A stretch of 19,893 nucleotides of DNA from assembly GCA_025964455.1 (NCBI GenBank), contig JAOPYU010000075.1, forward strand, positions 1 to 19,893. The letters run 5' to 3'. The DNA comes from Thermoleophilia bacterium. GTDB lineage: Bacteria > Actinomycetota > Thermoleophilia > Gaiellales > SKUG01. The position numbers and the translations under genes were made by a program. Of the stretch, positions 7,411 through 14,974 are shown piece by piece. The notes beneath the pieces are model-generated. The model saw only the letters and a list, made by a program, of their open reading frames with translations, was not told the DNA's origin and did no database searches. The number at the start of each line of letters is the position of its first letter. The first letter of the stretch is position 1.

Positions 7411-8640
7411 CTAGAGAAGCGAGCGGTGTTCGTCCGCGTTCTGCTCGTCGCGGGCGTACTCGTTCGGCACCCGACCGGCGAGCTGCTCGGCGTCGGCGGC
7501 CACCGAGTGGAGGAAGTCGAGCAGGGCGAGGCGATAAGCGCGCAGCGAGCGGATCGAGACCTTCTCCGCGGGCCCGTGGTGTCCGGAGCCGATCGGCCCG
7601 AACTCGACGCTGGGGATCCCCCGCTGGAGGAAGTAGGTGCCGTCGTTGGTGCCGTCGCGCCCCACGAGCTGGACGTCACCTTCGGCGTGGCCGCGGATCG
7701 CCTCGCGCAGGCGGATCAGGAAGGGGTCCTTGGTGTCGACCTTCGCCGGCGGGCGACGGAAGGTCTCGATCACGCGGCAGCCCGGCACGGCGAGTGACAT
7801 GAGCTCCTCGCGCACGCGCTCTACCGGCTGCTCCGGCAGGTAGCGGATGTCGACGTCGAGCACGCAGCGCTCCGGCACCTGGTTGATGCGATCCCCGCCG
7901 CTGATGCGGCCGAGGTTGATGGAGGGGCGATCGTAGAACCTCGAGCTCTCCTGCGCGAAGGGCAGCAGCTTGAGGCGGTCGAAGATGTCCATCGCGCGCT
8001 CGATCGCGTTCACGCCGAGCCACGGTGTGGCGCCGTGCGCGCCGCGCCCCTCCACTTCGATGCGCACGTCGAGCACGCCCTTGGCCTGGATCCCGACGTG
8101 CAGGTCGGTCGGCTCGCCGCACACGACGAAGTCGCCGACCAGGCCGCGGTTGACCGCAGCCTCGGTGCCGCGGATCTCCTTGGGCTTGTCGTCTTCCTCG
8201 TCCGGTACGCAGAGCAGGCGCACGCGGATCGGCAGCGGCGGATCGAGCGCGGCGAGGTCTGCCATGACGCAGAACATCGCGGCGGTCGCGCCCTTCATGT
8301 CGTACGCGCCGCGGCCCCAGAGGAACTCCGAGTCCACGTGCGGGATGAACTGCTCCTTCTTGCCCGGCACCACGTCGAGGTGGGCATGGAGCACCACGGT
8401 GACGGGGCCCTCGCCCACGGTCGCGTCGAGGATCGGCAGGCCGTCGAGGTCGAAGGTGCGCGCCCGCAGGTCGTGCCCCTCGAGCCACCCCAGCGCGAAG
8501 TCGGTGCAGGTTCGGATGCCGTCGTCGTGGGAGCTGTCGAAGCTGATCAGGCGCTGGGCGACCTGCAGTTCGTCGGCCGAGCATGGCGCGATGGCGCAGG
8601 CGTCGGTGGGCACGGCGAGCTGTTCTGGATGGAGCGTCAC
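7411..8640 (-). CDS. M20 family metallopeptidase (ArgE/DapE-like amidohydrolase)
   Basis: This cytosolic, probably di-zinc, enzyme removes an acyl or aminoacyl group from a small substrate. The 409-residue length fits the family. Expected metal and catalytic positions are visible: LHAHLDVV (His87, Asp89), GRGAYDMKG (Asp114), VPDEED (Glu148 catalytic, Glu149 ligand), CGEPTD (Glu176) and GSGHHGPAE (His355). The lid/dimerisation domain lies at about 190-300 with GRGAHGATPWLGVNAI. Substrate is not decided: acetylornithine, succinyl-diaminopimelate and peptides are all possible, and no arginine or lysine pathway genes are nearby. The start is a GTG without a ribosome site; TACGGT ends 9 bases upstream. 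The C-terminus after about 385 is polar and not conserved. It follows the protease gene with a 33-base gap. Confidence 0.88.
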   Translation of the reverse strand: MTLHPEQLAVPTDACAIAPCSADELQVAQRLISFDSSHDDGIRTCTDFALGWLEGHDLRARTFDLDGLPILDATVGEGPVTVVLHAHLDVVPGKKEQFIPHVDSEFLWGRGAYDMKGATAAMFCVMADLAALDPPLPIRVRLLCVPDEEDDKPKEIRGTEAAVNRGLVGDFVVCGEPTDLHVGIQAKGVLDVRIEVEGRGAHGATPWLGVNAIERAMDIFDRLKLLPFAQESSRFYDRPSINLGRISGGDRINQVPERCVLDVDIRYLPEQPVERVREELMSLAVPGCRVIETFRRPPAKVDTKDPFLIRLREAIRGHAEGDVQLVGRDGTNDGTYFLQRGIPSVEFGPIGSGHHGPAEKVSIRSLRAYRLALLDFLHSVAADAEQLAGRVPNEYARDEQNADEHRSLL

Positions 8641-8649
8641 GAGGGGTGA

Positions 8650-8655
8650 ACCGTA
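8650..8655 (-). promoter_or_regulatory. Candidate -10 box before the M20 gene
   Basis: GATACGGT on the minus strand contains TACGGT, a TANNNT box, ending 9 bases before the GTG start at 8640. It shares the GATA lead-in with the boxes before the isomerase and methyltransferase genes. The spacing is slightly longer and would give a leader of only a few bases. It lies between the protease stop and the M20 start. Confidence 0.3.
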
Positions 8656-8673
8656 TCCGATCGGCGGTGGGTG

Positions 8674-10674
8674 CTAGGCGACCGAGGCGCGGAAGCGCCG
8701 GACGATGGCGGTGCCGCCTGCGCGAACCCGCACCTCGACGGTCACGCGCTCGCCGATGCGCAGGCCACGGCTCAACCTCGCGTCGTAGGCGAACCAGCCG
8801 CGGCGTGGCGAGCCGGTGCCGCGCAGGTGCGAGGTGCGCGGGAGGGAGCGTCCGGAGTGGAGCACGCGCGTGCCGACGCGCACGATCACCTGCACGTTGG
8901 CGCTCGGCTCGGTGGCGGCGTAGCCGATGCGCAGGCGCGCCGATCGACCACCCGCGCGGACGGCGCCGCTCGTGACCCAGGCGCCGAGGCGCGGTGCGAT
9001 GCGATAGGTGCGGGGCGCACTCGTGACGAGCTGGCCCTCGCCGTTGCGCGCGACGACCTGCCAGCGGTAGGTCCCGCTGCGCCACGCACTGGTCGGATGT
9101 GCAAGCGCCCGTGCACCCGCGGCGACGGCGCGGTCGTGGCGTGCGCCACCACCTGTCAGCAGCACCTTGGCGGAGCTCCAGCCGGCCGGCAACGACCAGG
9201 CCAGCACCGGCGGTGCCCCGACGAGTCCGCCGGCACGAGGCGCGTCGAGGCGGGCGCCGTCGAGGCCGGGACCGCCACCCTCGGCGGCTCCGATCGCGAA
9301 CATGGCGGCGTTGGCGTTGAGGATGCCGCCGGAGACGGTGCGGCTCCGCAGCGAGCTGGTCGGCACGACGCTCGAGATGAGCCGGGCTCGCAGGTCGGCG
9401 GCCGTCGCCTCGGGGTGGGCTGCCGCGATGAGCGCGGCGGCGCCGGATGCGTAGGGCGCCGAGAACGAGGTCCCGGTGACGGTGCGGTAGGCATTGCCCG
9501 GCGCAGCGGTGAGGATGCCTTCGCCGGGCGCGGCGATGTCGACGCCGGTCGCTCCGTAGTTGGACCACGACGACCAGTTGCCGAGCCGCGAGCTGCTCGT
9601 CACCGACAGGATGCCGGGCAGCTCGTAGCCGGACGGAAAGTCGGGCGTCTCGGGCGCGTCGTTGTTCATGCCCTGGCCGGCGGAGTCGCCGTTGCCTGCG
9701 GCAGCGATGACGATCGTGCCCTTGGCGTTGGCGTAGGCGATGGCGTCGAGTTCGGCCTGGGAGAAGCAGGAGGTGGTGCCGCCGCAGCCGAGCGAGATGT
9801 TGATGACGTCGGCACCCTCGTCGGCCGCGTAGCGGATCGCTGCGAGGTAGCCGCTCATCGAGAAGCCGCCGGCAGAGTCGCGGAACACCTTGAGCGGCAT
9901 GATCCGCGCGTCGGGTGCGAGCCCGGCCATGCCGGCACCGCTCGCGGCGATGATGCTCGCCACCGCCGTGCCGTGGCCGACGCGGTCGACCTGGGCGCCA
10001 GTGCTCGAGCCCGAGAAGTCGCGCCCGGGCAGCACCCGACCTGCGAGGTCGGGATGGGATGCGTCGACGCCGGTGTCGATGACGGCCACCACCGCGCCGG
10101 CACCGGTGCCGACCTGCCACGACTCGGGGCCGTCGACGTCCTGGTCGCTCGACTGGGACAGCGCCCACTGGTCGCCGATGCGGGGTGCGCCGACCGGGCC
10201 GTTGCGCAGCTCGGTGCCGCCGACCGTGGACCCGATGCCGTCGTCGTGGGAGCCGGGCGCGTCGGCCGTGCCGGTTCGTGCGCCCGTCGCCGGGGCGGGA
10301 TCCTCGGGCGCGTCGGGGGTGTCGTAGGGAAGTCGCGGGAGCACCGGCTCCACCGCGGTCGCGCCGACGTCCGCGAAGGCGGCTTCGGCCTGACGCGCTG
10401 CGACCTCGTCGCCGAGGTCGACCTCGTGCCATCCCCCGGCGAGTTCGGCGCCGGCCTTGCCGCCGCCCAGGCGTCGCGCAGCGGTGTCGAGCTTGGCTGC
10501 CGAGGCCCCCTGCACGAGCCAGCGTTCGTGCGTGCCCTCGAACACGAGCCGGTCAGGGGCTGCCCCGCCTCGACCGCCGACGCCGGCAAGCTGCGCCACG
10601 GCTACTGCCATGCAGAGCAGCAGTCCGAGCGCGAGCACGGAGCGCGCGAGTCGACGACGCGGGGGGCGCAACAT
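8674..10674 (-). CDS. Secreted subtilisin-like serine protease (S8 family)
   Basis: This is an exported endopeptidase. Arg-rich residues 1-10 and a hydrophobic segment at 11-30 form a signal peptide or anchor. Residues 40-115 look like an inhibitor-type propeptide, followed by a Pro/Asp/Gly linker and a GDQWAL...W motif before the catalytic domain. The triad is intact: Asp200 (AVIDTGVD), His234 (GHGTAVASI) and Ser403 (GTSFSAPYASGAAAL), with oxyanion Asn328 (AAAGNGD). Cys297 and Cys303 could form a small disulfide. After about 430 there are roughly 230 residues of beta-rich sequence, including a fibronectin-like YRWQVVARNGEG segment near 535-550, and a final basic beta domain. The ATG at 10674 has no ribosome site or TANNNT box. 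It lies 47 bases downstream of the carboxylate-amine ligase gene. The substrate is unknown. Confidence 0.93.
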   Translation of the reverse strand: MLRPPRRRLARSVLALGLLLCMAVAVAQLAGVGGRGGAAPDRLVFEGTHERWLVQGASAAKLDTAARRLGGGKAGAELAGGWHEVDLGDEVAARQAEAAFADVGATAVEPVLPRLPYDTPDAPEDPAPATGARTGTADAPGSHDDGIGSTVGGTELRNGPVGAPRIGDQWALSQSSDQDVDGPESWQVGTGAGAVVAVIDTGVDASHPDLAGRVLPGRDFSGSSTGAQVDRVGHGTAVASIIAASGAGMAGLAPDARIMPLKVFRDSAGGFSMSGYLAAIRYAADEGADVINISLGCGGTTSCFSQAELDAIAYANAKGTIVIAAAGNGDSAGQGMNNDAPETPDFPSGYELPGILSVTSSSRLGNWSSWSNYGATGVDIAAPGEGILTAAPGNAYRTVTGTSFSAPYASGAAALIAAAHPEATAADLRARLISSVVPTSSLRSRTVSGGILNANAAMFAIGAAEGGGPGLDGARLDAPRAGGLVGAPPVLAWSLPAGWSSAKVLLTGGGARHDRAVAAGARALAHPTSAWRSGTYRWQVVARNGEGQLVTSAPRTYRIAPRLGAWVTSGAVRAGGRSARLRIGYAATEPSANVQVIVRVGTRVLHSGRSLPRTSHLRGTGSPRRGWFAYDARLSRGLRIGERVTVEVRVRAGGTAIVRRFRASVA

Positions 10675-10721
10675 GCACTGCGCATCGGCAGCGAGGCCTC
10701 TGCGCTTGAACCCGCTTCAGG

Positions 10722-11906
10722 TCAGTCCAGCTGGGCGGTGTCGTGCACGAGCTGGCGAGCAGCAGCGTGGGTCGACTTGCCACCGGCCAGCCAGGCCTCG
10801 AGCTGCCGGCTGGCACCGGTCCGATCAAGCATGCCGGCGACGCCGTCGAACCACTCCTTGGCACCGAGCCGGGTGGCGACGGATTCGGTCCGGTCGAGCA
10901 TCCGGGCGACCAGGTGCCGGGTCGGCACGAGGGTGTCGGTCTCGAAGTCCACCATCTCGCCATCGAGGCCGTGGCGAGCGGCGCTCCACCGGTTCTCCTC
11001 GATGAGCAGCTGCGGCACGAGTGGCGGCAGCGGCACGCCGGCGTCGAAACGGTCACCGTGCCATGCGACGAGCGCCTGGATGAGCGCGGCGAGCGCCGTG
11101 GTGTCGCGCAGGCGACTCTGTGCATCGCAGATGCGGATCTCGATGGTGCCGAAGTCGGGGTGCGGGCGCACGTCCCACCACACGTAGGTGTGGTCGGGGA
11201 TGAGGCCGGTGCGGGCGCCGCGGTCGAGCAGCGCCTGGTACTCGTCCCAGCCACCCGGCATCGCCGCGGGCATGCCGCTGCGCGGGAAGGCGTCGAACAC
11301 CTTGATCCGCGAGGACTGCAGGCCCGTGGTCGCGCCCTGCCAGAACGGCGAGTTGGCGCTCAGCGCGAGCAGCAGCGGCAGGTCGGTGCGGATGGCGTTG
11401 AAGACGTAGGCGCACTTGTCGGCGGAGTCGACTCCGACGTGCACGTGCATGCCGAAGATGAGCTCGCGCCGCGCAACCCACTGCAGCCGCGCGACGATGT
11501 CGCGGTAGCGCTGCTGGTCGGTGATGAGCTGGTCCTCCCAGCCCGAGACCGGCGTGGTACCGGCCGAGGCGACGACGGCACCTGCCTGCTCCGCGGCATC
11601 GAGCACCGTGCGGCGCAGTGCACGCAGGTCCTCGTGCGCGGTCGAGATGTCCTTGCACACGACGGTCGAGGTCTCCACGACGCTCTGCATGAGCTCGTGC
11701 TTGACCTGCGCGCCGCGCCCCTCGGGCAGCGTCGCGAGCAGGGCATCGACCACCGGCACGAGCTCCATCGTCTCGGGATCGAGGAGCTGGAACTCCTCCT
11801 CGACGCCGAGCGAGTACGCCGTCGAGGTACCGAATCCACGGATCCGGCGGGCCTGGGTGCTGGTGCTTGCGGCAGTTACGACCATGAAGTGACGGTTTCC
11901 CGCCAC
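10722..11906 (-). CDS. GCS2-type carboxylate-amine ligase (YbdK-like glutamate-cysteine ligase family)
   Basis: This ATP-dependent enzyme joins a carboxylate to an amine; several relatives make gamma-glutamylcysteine, though often weakly. Family landmarks in the 394 residues are SLGVEEEFQLLD at 32-43, HELMQSVVE at 70-78, FGMHVHVGVD at 151-160, ANSPFWQG at 184-191, RPHPDFGTIEIRICD at 247-261 and EENRWSAARHG at 303-313. Length matches YbdK/EgtA-type proteins (about 370-430). The listed start is a GTG with GGAG only three bases away; the ATG at 11885, seven codons downstream, is a good alternative without a ribosome site. It follows the homocysteine methyltransferase-like gene by 66 bases, which hints at a sulfur amino acid or thiol context. 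The true substrate cannot be read from sequence. Confidence 0.88.
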   Translation of the reverse strand: MAGNRHFMVVTAASTSTQARRIRGFGTSTAYSLGVEEEFQLLDPETMELVPVVDALLATLPEGRGAQVKHELMQSVVETSTVVCKDISTAHEDLRALRRTVLDAAEQAGAVVASAGTTPVSGWEDQLITDQQRYRDIVARLQWVARRELIFGMHVHVGVDSADKCAYVFNAIRTDLPLLLALSANSPFWQGATTGLQSSRIKVFDAFPRSGMPAAMPGGWDEYQALLDRGARTGLIPDHTYVWWDVRPHPDFGTIEIRICDAQSRLRDTTALAALIQALVAWHGDRFDAGVPLPPLVPQLLIEENRWSAARHGLDGEMVDFETDTLVPTRHLVARMLDRTESVATRLGAKEWFDGVAGMLDRTGASRQLEAWLAGGKSTHAAARQLVHDTAQLD

Positions 11907-11972
11907 CTACTCCGAGCAAACGCGACGCGGGGCCAATGGCATGGCCGTGGCGACCGATTCGCAGGGCGCATC

Positions 11973-12770
11973 TCAGGCCTCGGCGAGCGCCGCGATCGTC
12001 TCCGGGGTGGTGCCACAGCAGCCGCCGACCAGTGACACGGGAAGGTCGGCGACCAGCTCCATGGTCGCATCGCGCCAGTCCTGGGGCCGGGCAAGTGGCC
12101 ACGTCGTCGACTGGCCGGGCGCGCGATCGAACGGCACCCCGGCGCTCGGCATCACCCATGCTCGCTCGCGCAGCTCGCACAGCTCGCTGAGCAGGGGGCG
12201 CAGCCCGGTCGGCCCTTCGCAGCAGTTGAGGCCGACGTGCACCTCCTCCGGGGCGTCGGCCGCGAGCTCGAGCACCCAGCGCTGCGCGGCGGCGCCGACG
12301 CTCGGTGCGACGGAGCAGCCGAGGCGCACGTCGACGTCGCGGACACCGGCTGCGACCTCCGCCCACGCCGCCAGGAAGGCGTCGGCGATCGAGCGATCGG
12401 TGATCGTCTCCACCTGGATGCCCCTCGCCCCGTCGTCGAGCAGCAGCTCCAGGTCGCGCCAGTAGTCGCGCGGCTCGTCCGAGCCGGGGCCGATCGTCGC
12501 GGCCACGAGGATCTCGCCGCTCGACACCGTCGCGGCCGCCTCGCGCGCGCACGCGAGTGCAGCGAGCTGCAGCTGGGCGCGACGGCGCTCGCTCGAGCGC
12601 ATCCAGGCGAGGAATGCGTTGGTCTGGAGGGACGTCGCGCCAGCGTCCAGGTACGCGACGTGGGCGGCGATGACGACGGCGGGCTCGCGCAGGCACAGGT
12701 CATCCGCGGTCTCGTCGCCTCGCAGATGCCGCTCGAGCAGCGTTCCGTATGCCCCGTCGTGGATGCGCAT
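11973..12770 (-). CDS. Homocysteine S-methyltransferase family protein
   Basis: Members of this family transfer a methyl group to homocysteine (or a related thiol) using zinc held by three cysteines. The 265-residue protein has the family start DGAYGT at 5-10, GATSLQTNAF at 44-53, ATIGPG at 91-96, HVGLNCCEG at 178-186 (zinc ligand Cys183) and the paired cysteines in GGCCGTTPETI (Cys251, Cys252). It is slightly shorter than typical members (about 300). The ATG at 12770 is chosen over an upstream in-frame start at 12917 because family similarity begins exactly there and TAGCGT ends 7 bases before it. The longer version would also run through the divergent gene. The methyl donor (S-methylmethionine, SAM, betaine or other) is unknown, and no cobalamin domain is attached. 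Confidence 0.87.
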   Translation of the reverse strand: MRIHDGAYGTLLERHLRGDETADDLCLREPAVVIAAHVAYLDAGATSLQTNAFLAWMRSSERRRAQLQLAALACAREAAATVSSGEILVAATIGPGSDEPRDYWRDLELLLDDGARGIQVETITDRSIADAFLAAWAEVAAGVRDVDVRLGCSVAPSVGAAAQRWVLELAADAPEEVHVGLNCCEGPTGLRPLLSELCELRERAWVMPSAGVPFDRAPGQSTTWPLARPQDWRDATMELVADLPVSLVGGCCGTTPETIAALAEA

Positions 12771-12777
12771 CGCCGTG

Positions 12778-12783
12778 ACGCTA
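12778..12783 (-). promoter_or_regulatory. Candidate -10 box for leaderless methyltransferase transcript
   Basis: GATAGCGT on the minus strand contains TAGCGT, a TANNNT box, ending 7 bases before the ATG at 12770. It lies in the 40-base divergent gap shared with the swivel-protein gene. On the plus strand TAGGGC (12799-12804) sits 6 bases before that gene's ATG (12811), a near-match lacking the final T. The two promoters would overlap, so their firing may be linked. Confidence 0.45.
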
Positions 12784-12810
12784 TCGGGTCGCGATGGGTA
12801 GGGCAGGGCG

Positions 12811-14367
12811 ATGCCGAGATCAGACACGCCGGTCAGGACGCCACGCTGGAGCCACGAAGTCGTCGAGGAGACGCTCGACGGGGCACGCCTGCTCACGGTG
12901 AGCGTGGTGGATCGCACGATCCATGGCTGGTGGGATCAGCTGGCACGCGACTGCCGCATCCCGGCGCGGCGCTGGCGACGGTGGTGGCCCCACGGGACTG
13001 GCCCGGTGGTGGCGATGATCGAGGGCCGTCCAGCCTTCGACGAGGCAGCATGGACCCAGTTCGCCTCGCTTGTGCCGGGCGCCGTGGTCCTGCGGCGCCG
13101 GACCGCCGAGGCCTTCGGCATCGCGCCCGGTGAGCTCGCGCCTCCGGGGAGGGGCCCGGGGCGGCTGGCCGACCTGGTCGATGCCAGACGTCGCCGCGGC
13201 CACCTGCGGCGGAGCGAGCGCCGGCTGGAAACGGATCTCGCGACGATGCGCGCGCGCCTCGACGCCCAGCTGGACGCCGCGCTCGCCGACGGCGACGACG
13301 GGACACCCGTGGCGTCCTTGCCGGCGTACGCACTGGCGGCCCGGATTGCAGCGCTGGTCGCGACGGGCGATCTCTGGGCTCCGGCGGGGATCGTCGATGT
13401 CGCGGGTGGCGAGGCGACCGCGACGCTCATGCGCCTGCTCGTCGCGGCCGGGCGCAGTCCGGGGGCGGCACTGCTCGACGCAGCGCAGCTCAGTGCGGGC
13501 GGCGGCCGCGCAGTTGATCCGTCCATGGACGCGCTCGCCGCCCTCGCCGAACTGTCACGCGATGCTCGGCGCGATGCGCTCGCCGAGCTGCTCGCGGGGC
13601 GCGTCGGGTGGCGCGCATGGCGAGACCTGCTCCTGGAGGCCCCGCCCCTGCGTGACGATCCCGATGCGGTCCTGTCATCCGTCGACGCGCTCGCCGCGGC
13701 TCGGGATCGACCGCCGATCGACCCACTCCCCCTCGACGACCTCGCACCGCCCCTGCGTGACGCGGCGCAGCGCGCGCGTCGACTGACATCGCTGCGCGAA
13801 CAGGTCACGCGTGACCGCGCCGAGCTGCACGCCGGCATCCGAGCGTTGGCGACGCACCTCGCCGAACGCCTCGTACAGGCCGGTTCACTTCCCGATGTGG
13901 ACGCCGCCTTCGACCTGCACCTCGACGACCTGCTCGCGCTCGCTCGTGGCACGACGACTCCGTCAGCGACGCGGCTGCAGCCGGGAAGCTCCACGCGAGG
14001 ATCGTCCGCGGACCAGCTCCCTGCGCGTGGCCTCGACGGCGTCCTGCGCGGCATTCCCGCCAGCACCGGGGTCGCGACCGGACCGTCCTGCGTGCTGGAC
14101 GAGCCCACGCTCGATGCACCACTCGATGGCGCCATCCTGGTCTGCCGCGTGACCGACCCCGCCTGGATGCCGCTTCTGGCGCGCTGCGCGGGGCTCGTGA
14201 CCGAGCGGGGCGGCCCGCTCTCGCACGCGGCGATCGTCGCACGCGAGCTGGGTATCCCCGCCGTGGTCGGGGTCGCCGGCGCCCGCAGCGCCCTTCGCGA
14301 CTGCCTGAGCGTCACCGTCGATGGCGGTGCCGGCACGGTGTCGCGAGCCCCTGACGGGTCCCCCTAG
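12811..14367 (+). CDS. Stand-alone PEP-utilising enzyme swivel-domain protein (RPH/PEP-synthase C-terminal half)
   Basis: In pyruvate phosphate dikinase, PEP synthase and rifampin phosphotransferase, a swivelling domain carries phosphate on a histidine between an ATP-grasp domain and a substrate domain. Here the 518-residue protein ends with that swivel domain (about 410-512): GIPASTGVATGP, TDPAWMPLL, and TERGGPLSHAAIVARELGIP with the phospho-accepting His472. Before it, residues 315-392 form the usual Arg-rich helices ending in LHLDDLLALARG. The first ~310 residues are helical and Ala/Arg-rich and may match the substrate-binding middle of the rifampin enzyme, but no substrate site is evident. 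No ATP-grasp sequence is present here or elsewhere in the window, so it needs a partner, has lost activity, or is regulatory. The start follows a GGGCAGGGCG stretch. It is the first gene of a plus-strand group. Confidence 0.82.
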   Translation: MPRSDTPVRTPRWSHEVVEETLDGARLLTVSVVDRTIHGWWDQLARDCRIPARRWRRWWPHGTGPVVAMIEGRPAFDEAAWTQFASLVPGAVVLRRRTAEAFGIAPGELAPPGRGPGRLADLVDARRRRGHLRRSERRLETDLATMRARLDAQLDAALADGDDGTPVASLPAYALAARIAALVATGDLWAPAGIVDVAGGEATATLMRLLVAAGRSPGAALLDAAQLSAGGGRAVDPSMDALAALAELSRDARRDALAELLAGRVGWRAWRDLLLEAPPLRDDPDAVLSSVDALAAARDRPPIDPLPLDDLAPPLRDAAQRARRLTSLREQVTRDRAELHAGIRALATHLAERLVQAGSLPDVDAAFDLHLDDLLALARGTTTPSATRLQPGSSTRGSSADQLPARGLDGVLRGIPASTGVATGPSCVLDEPTLDAPLDGAILVCRVTDPAWMPLLARCAGLVTERGGPLSHAAIVARELGIPAVVGVAGARSALRDCLSVTVDGGAGTVSRAPDGSP

Positions 14368-14402
14368 GCACTCGGCGCAGGCCGTGCGACCGTGGAAGTG
14401 CT

Positions 14403-14419
14403 GCGAGCTGGAAGCTCGC
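14403..14419 (+). terminator. Hairpin between the swivel gene and the proline-rich gene
   Basis: GCGAGCT-GGA-AGCTCGC is a perfect 7-bp inverted repeat with a 3-base loop, 36 bases past the swivel gene's stop and 33 bases before the next start. No U-tract follows, so it could be a partial terminator, an RNA-processing or stability element, or a protein-binding site. It sits clear of the downstream ribosome site. Confidence 0.35.
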
Positions 14420-14442
14420 CTCGCCGCCGACCACACCGCCAG

Positions 14443-14447
14443 GGAGG
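14443..14447 (+). promoter_or_regulatory. Strong ribosome binding site of the proline-rich protein gene
   Basis: GGAGG within AGGGAGGGAACC lies 5 bases before the ATG at 14453. It decides this start over an in-frame ATG far upstream at 14321, inside the swivel gene. It is among the best Shine-Dalgarno sites in the window. Confidence 0.75.
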
Positions 14448-14452
14448 GAACC

Positions 14453-14947
14453 ATGTTCTCGCGATTGCTGCACGTCCTCGTGCTTGGCCTGCTCATGTAT
14501 CGACCGCGTCCGACCGCGCCGACGAGCGGACCACCCGTCGCGCCGCCCGGCGTCGACGATGACGATCACTTCCCGCCGATCGGCTCGCCAGACGGACCGA
14601 TCGAGATCGACATCGACCCGATCCCGGTCGGGACGATCCGACCGGACCATCCGCCGACGGCGCCGCCCGGCCACACCGGCCCGTGGCCGCCCGTGGCAGA
14701 CGGTCCGGGTGGCACGCCGCCGCCGCCCACCGGCCCGCCCGGGTTCGAAGGCACGTGGCCGCCGCGCGAGATCACGCGTCCGGGCCTGATCCCGACCCGC
14801 CCGAGCCTCGGCGACCGCATCCGCGAACTGATGCAGGCCGTCCGCGACCTGAAGGTGGATCCCCGCATGGTGCAGATGCGCATGGATGTCCAGCAGGGGC
14901 AGGCAGCCGACGGAGCGGACACGCTGCCGGATGGTGCCGTCCGCTGA
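14453..14947 (+). CDS. Small proline-rich acidic protein, unknown function
   Basis: I do not recognise this 164-residue protein. A short hydrophobic N-terminus (about 5-15, LLHVLVLGLLMY) may be a membrane anchor or weak signal sequence. Residues 18-118 are low-complexity: about a quarter proline with many Gly and Asp, PPG and WPP repeats, and an acidic DDDDHF patch at 35-40 followed by alternating IEIDIDPIP. The end (119-145) is a likely amphipathic helix (GDRIRELMQAVRDLKV). This looks like an anchored, extended spacer with a small binding helix. The strong ribosome site and its place between the swivel protein and the GGDEF-like pair argue that it is real. The long reverse-strand frame over it has no ribosome site and no recognisable domain. 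Confidence 0.7.
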   Translation: MFSRLLHVLVLGLLMYRPRPTAPTSGPPVAPPGVDDDDHFPPIGSPDGPIEIDIDPIPVGTIRPDHPPTAPPGHTGPWPPVADGPGGTPPPPTGPPGFEGTWPPREITRPGLIPTRPSLGDRIRELMQAVRDLKVDPRMVQMRMDVQQGQAADGADTLPDGAVR

Positions 14948-14974
14948 GTCTTCAGGTGCAGGGCGCGGGCGCCG

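Noticed and set aside
4989..7802. 937-residue open frame on the plus strand
   Set aside because: It lies antisense to the propeller, LCP and M20 genes, which have clear domains. Its product is Arg/His/Val-rich with no recognisable motif; long antisense frames are expected at this GC content.
7676..10432. 918-residue open frame on the minus strand
   Set aside because: It is a shifted frame through the real M20 and S8 protease genes. The translation is dominated by Arg and has no domain.
10612..10674. Possible lipobox at Cys21 of the S8 protease
   Set aside because: The residues before the cysteine are LLL, not the L-A/S-G/A pattern, and hydrophobic sequence continues after it. An ordinary signal peptide or anchor fits better.
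10692..10699. GAGGCCTC palindrome in the gap between the ligase and protease genes
   Set aside because: An 8-base palindrome with no loop, supporting bases or promoter context; common by chance.
8671..11187. 838-residue open frame on the plus strand
   Set aside because: It is antisense to the protease and ligase genes, both of which have intact active-site motifs. No ribosome site or fold is seen.
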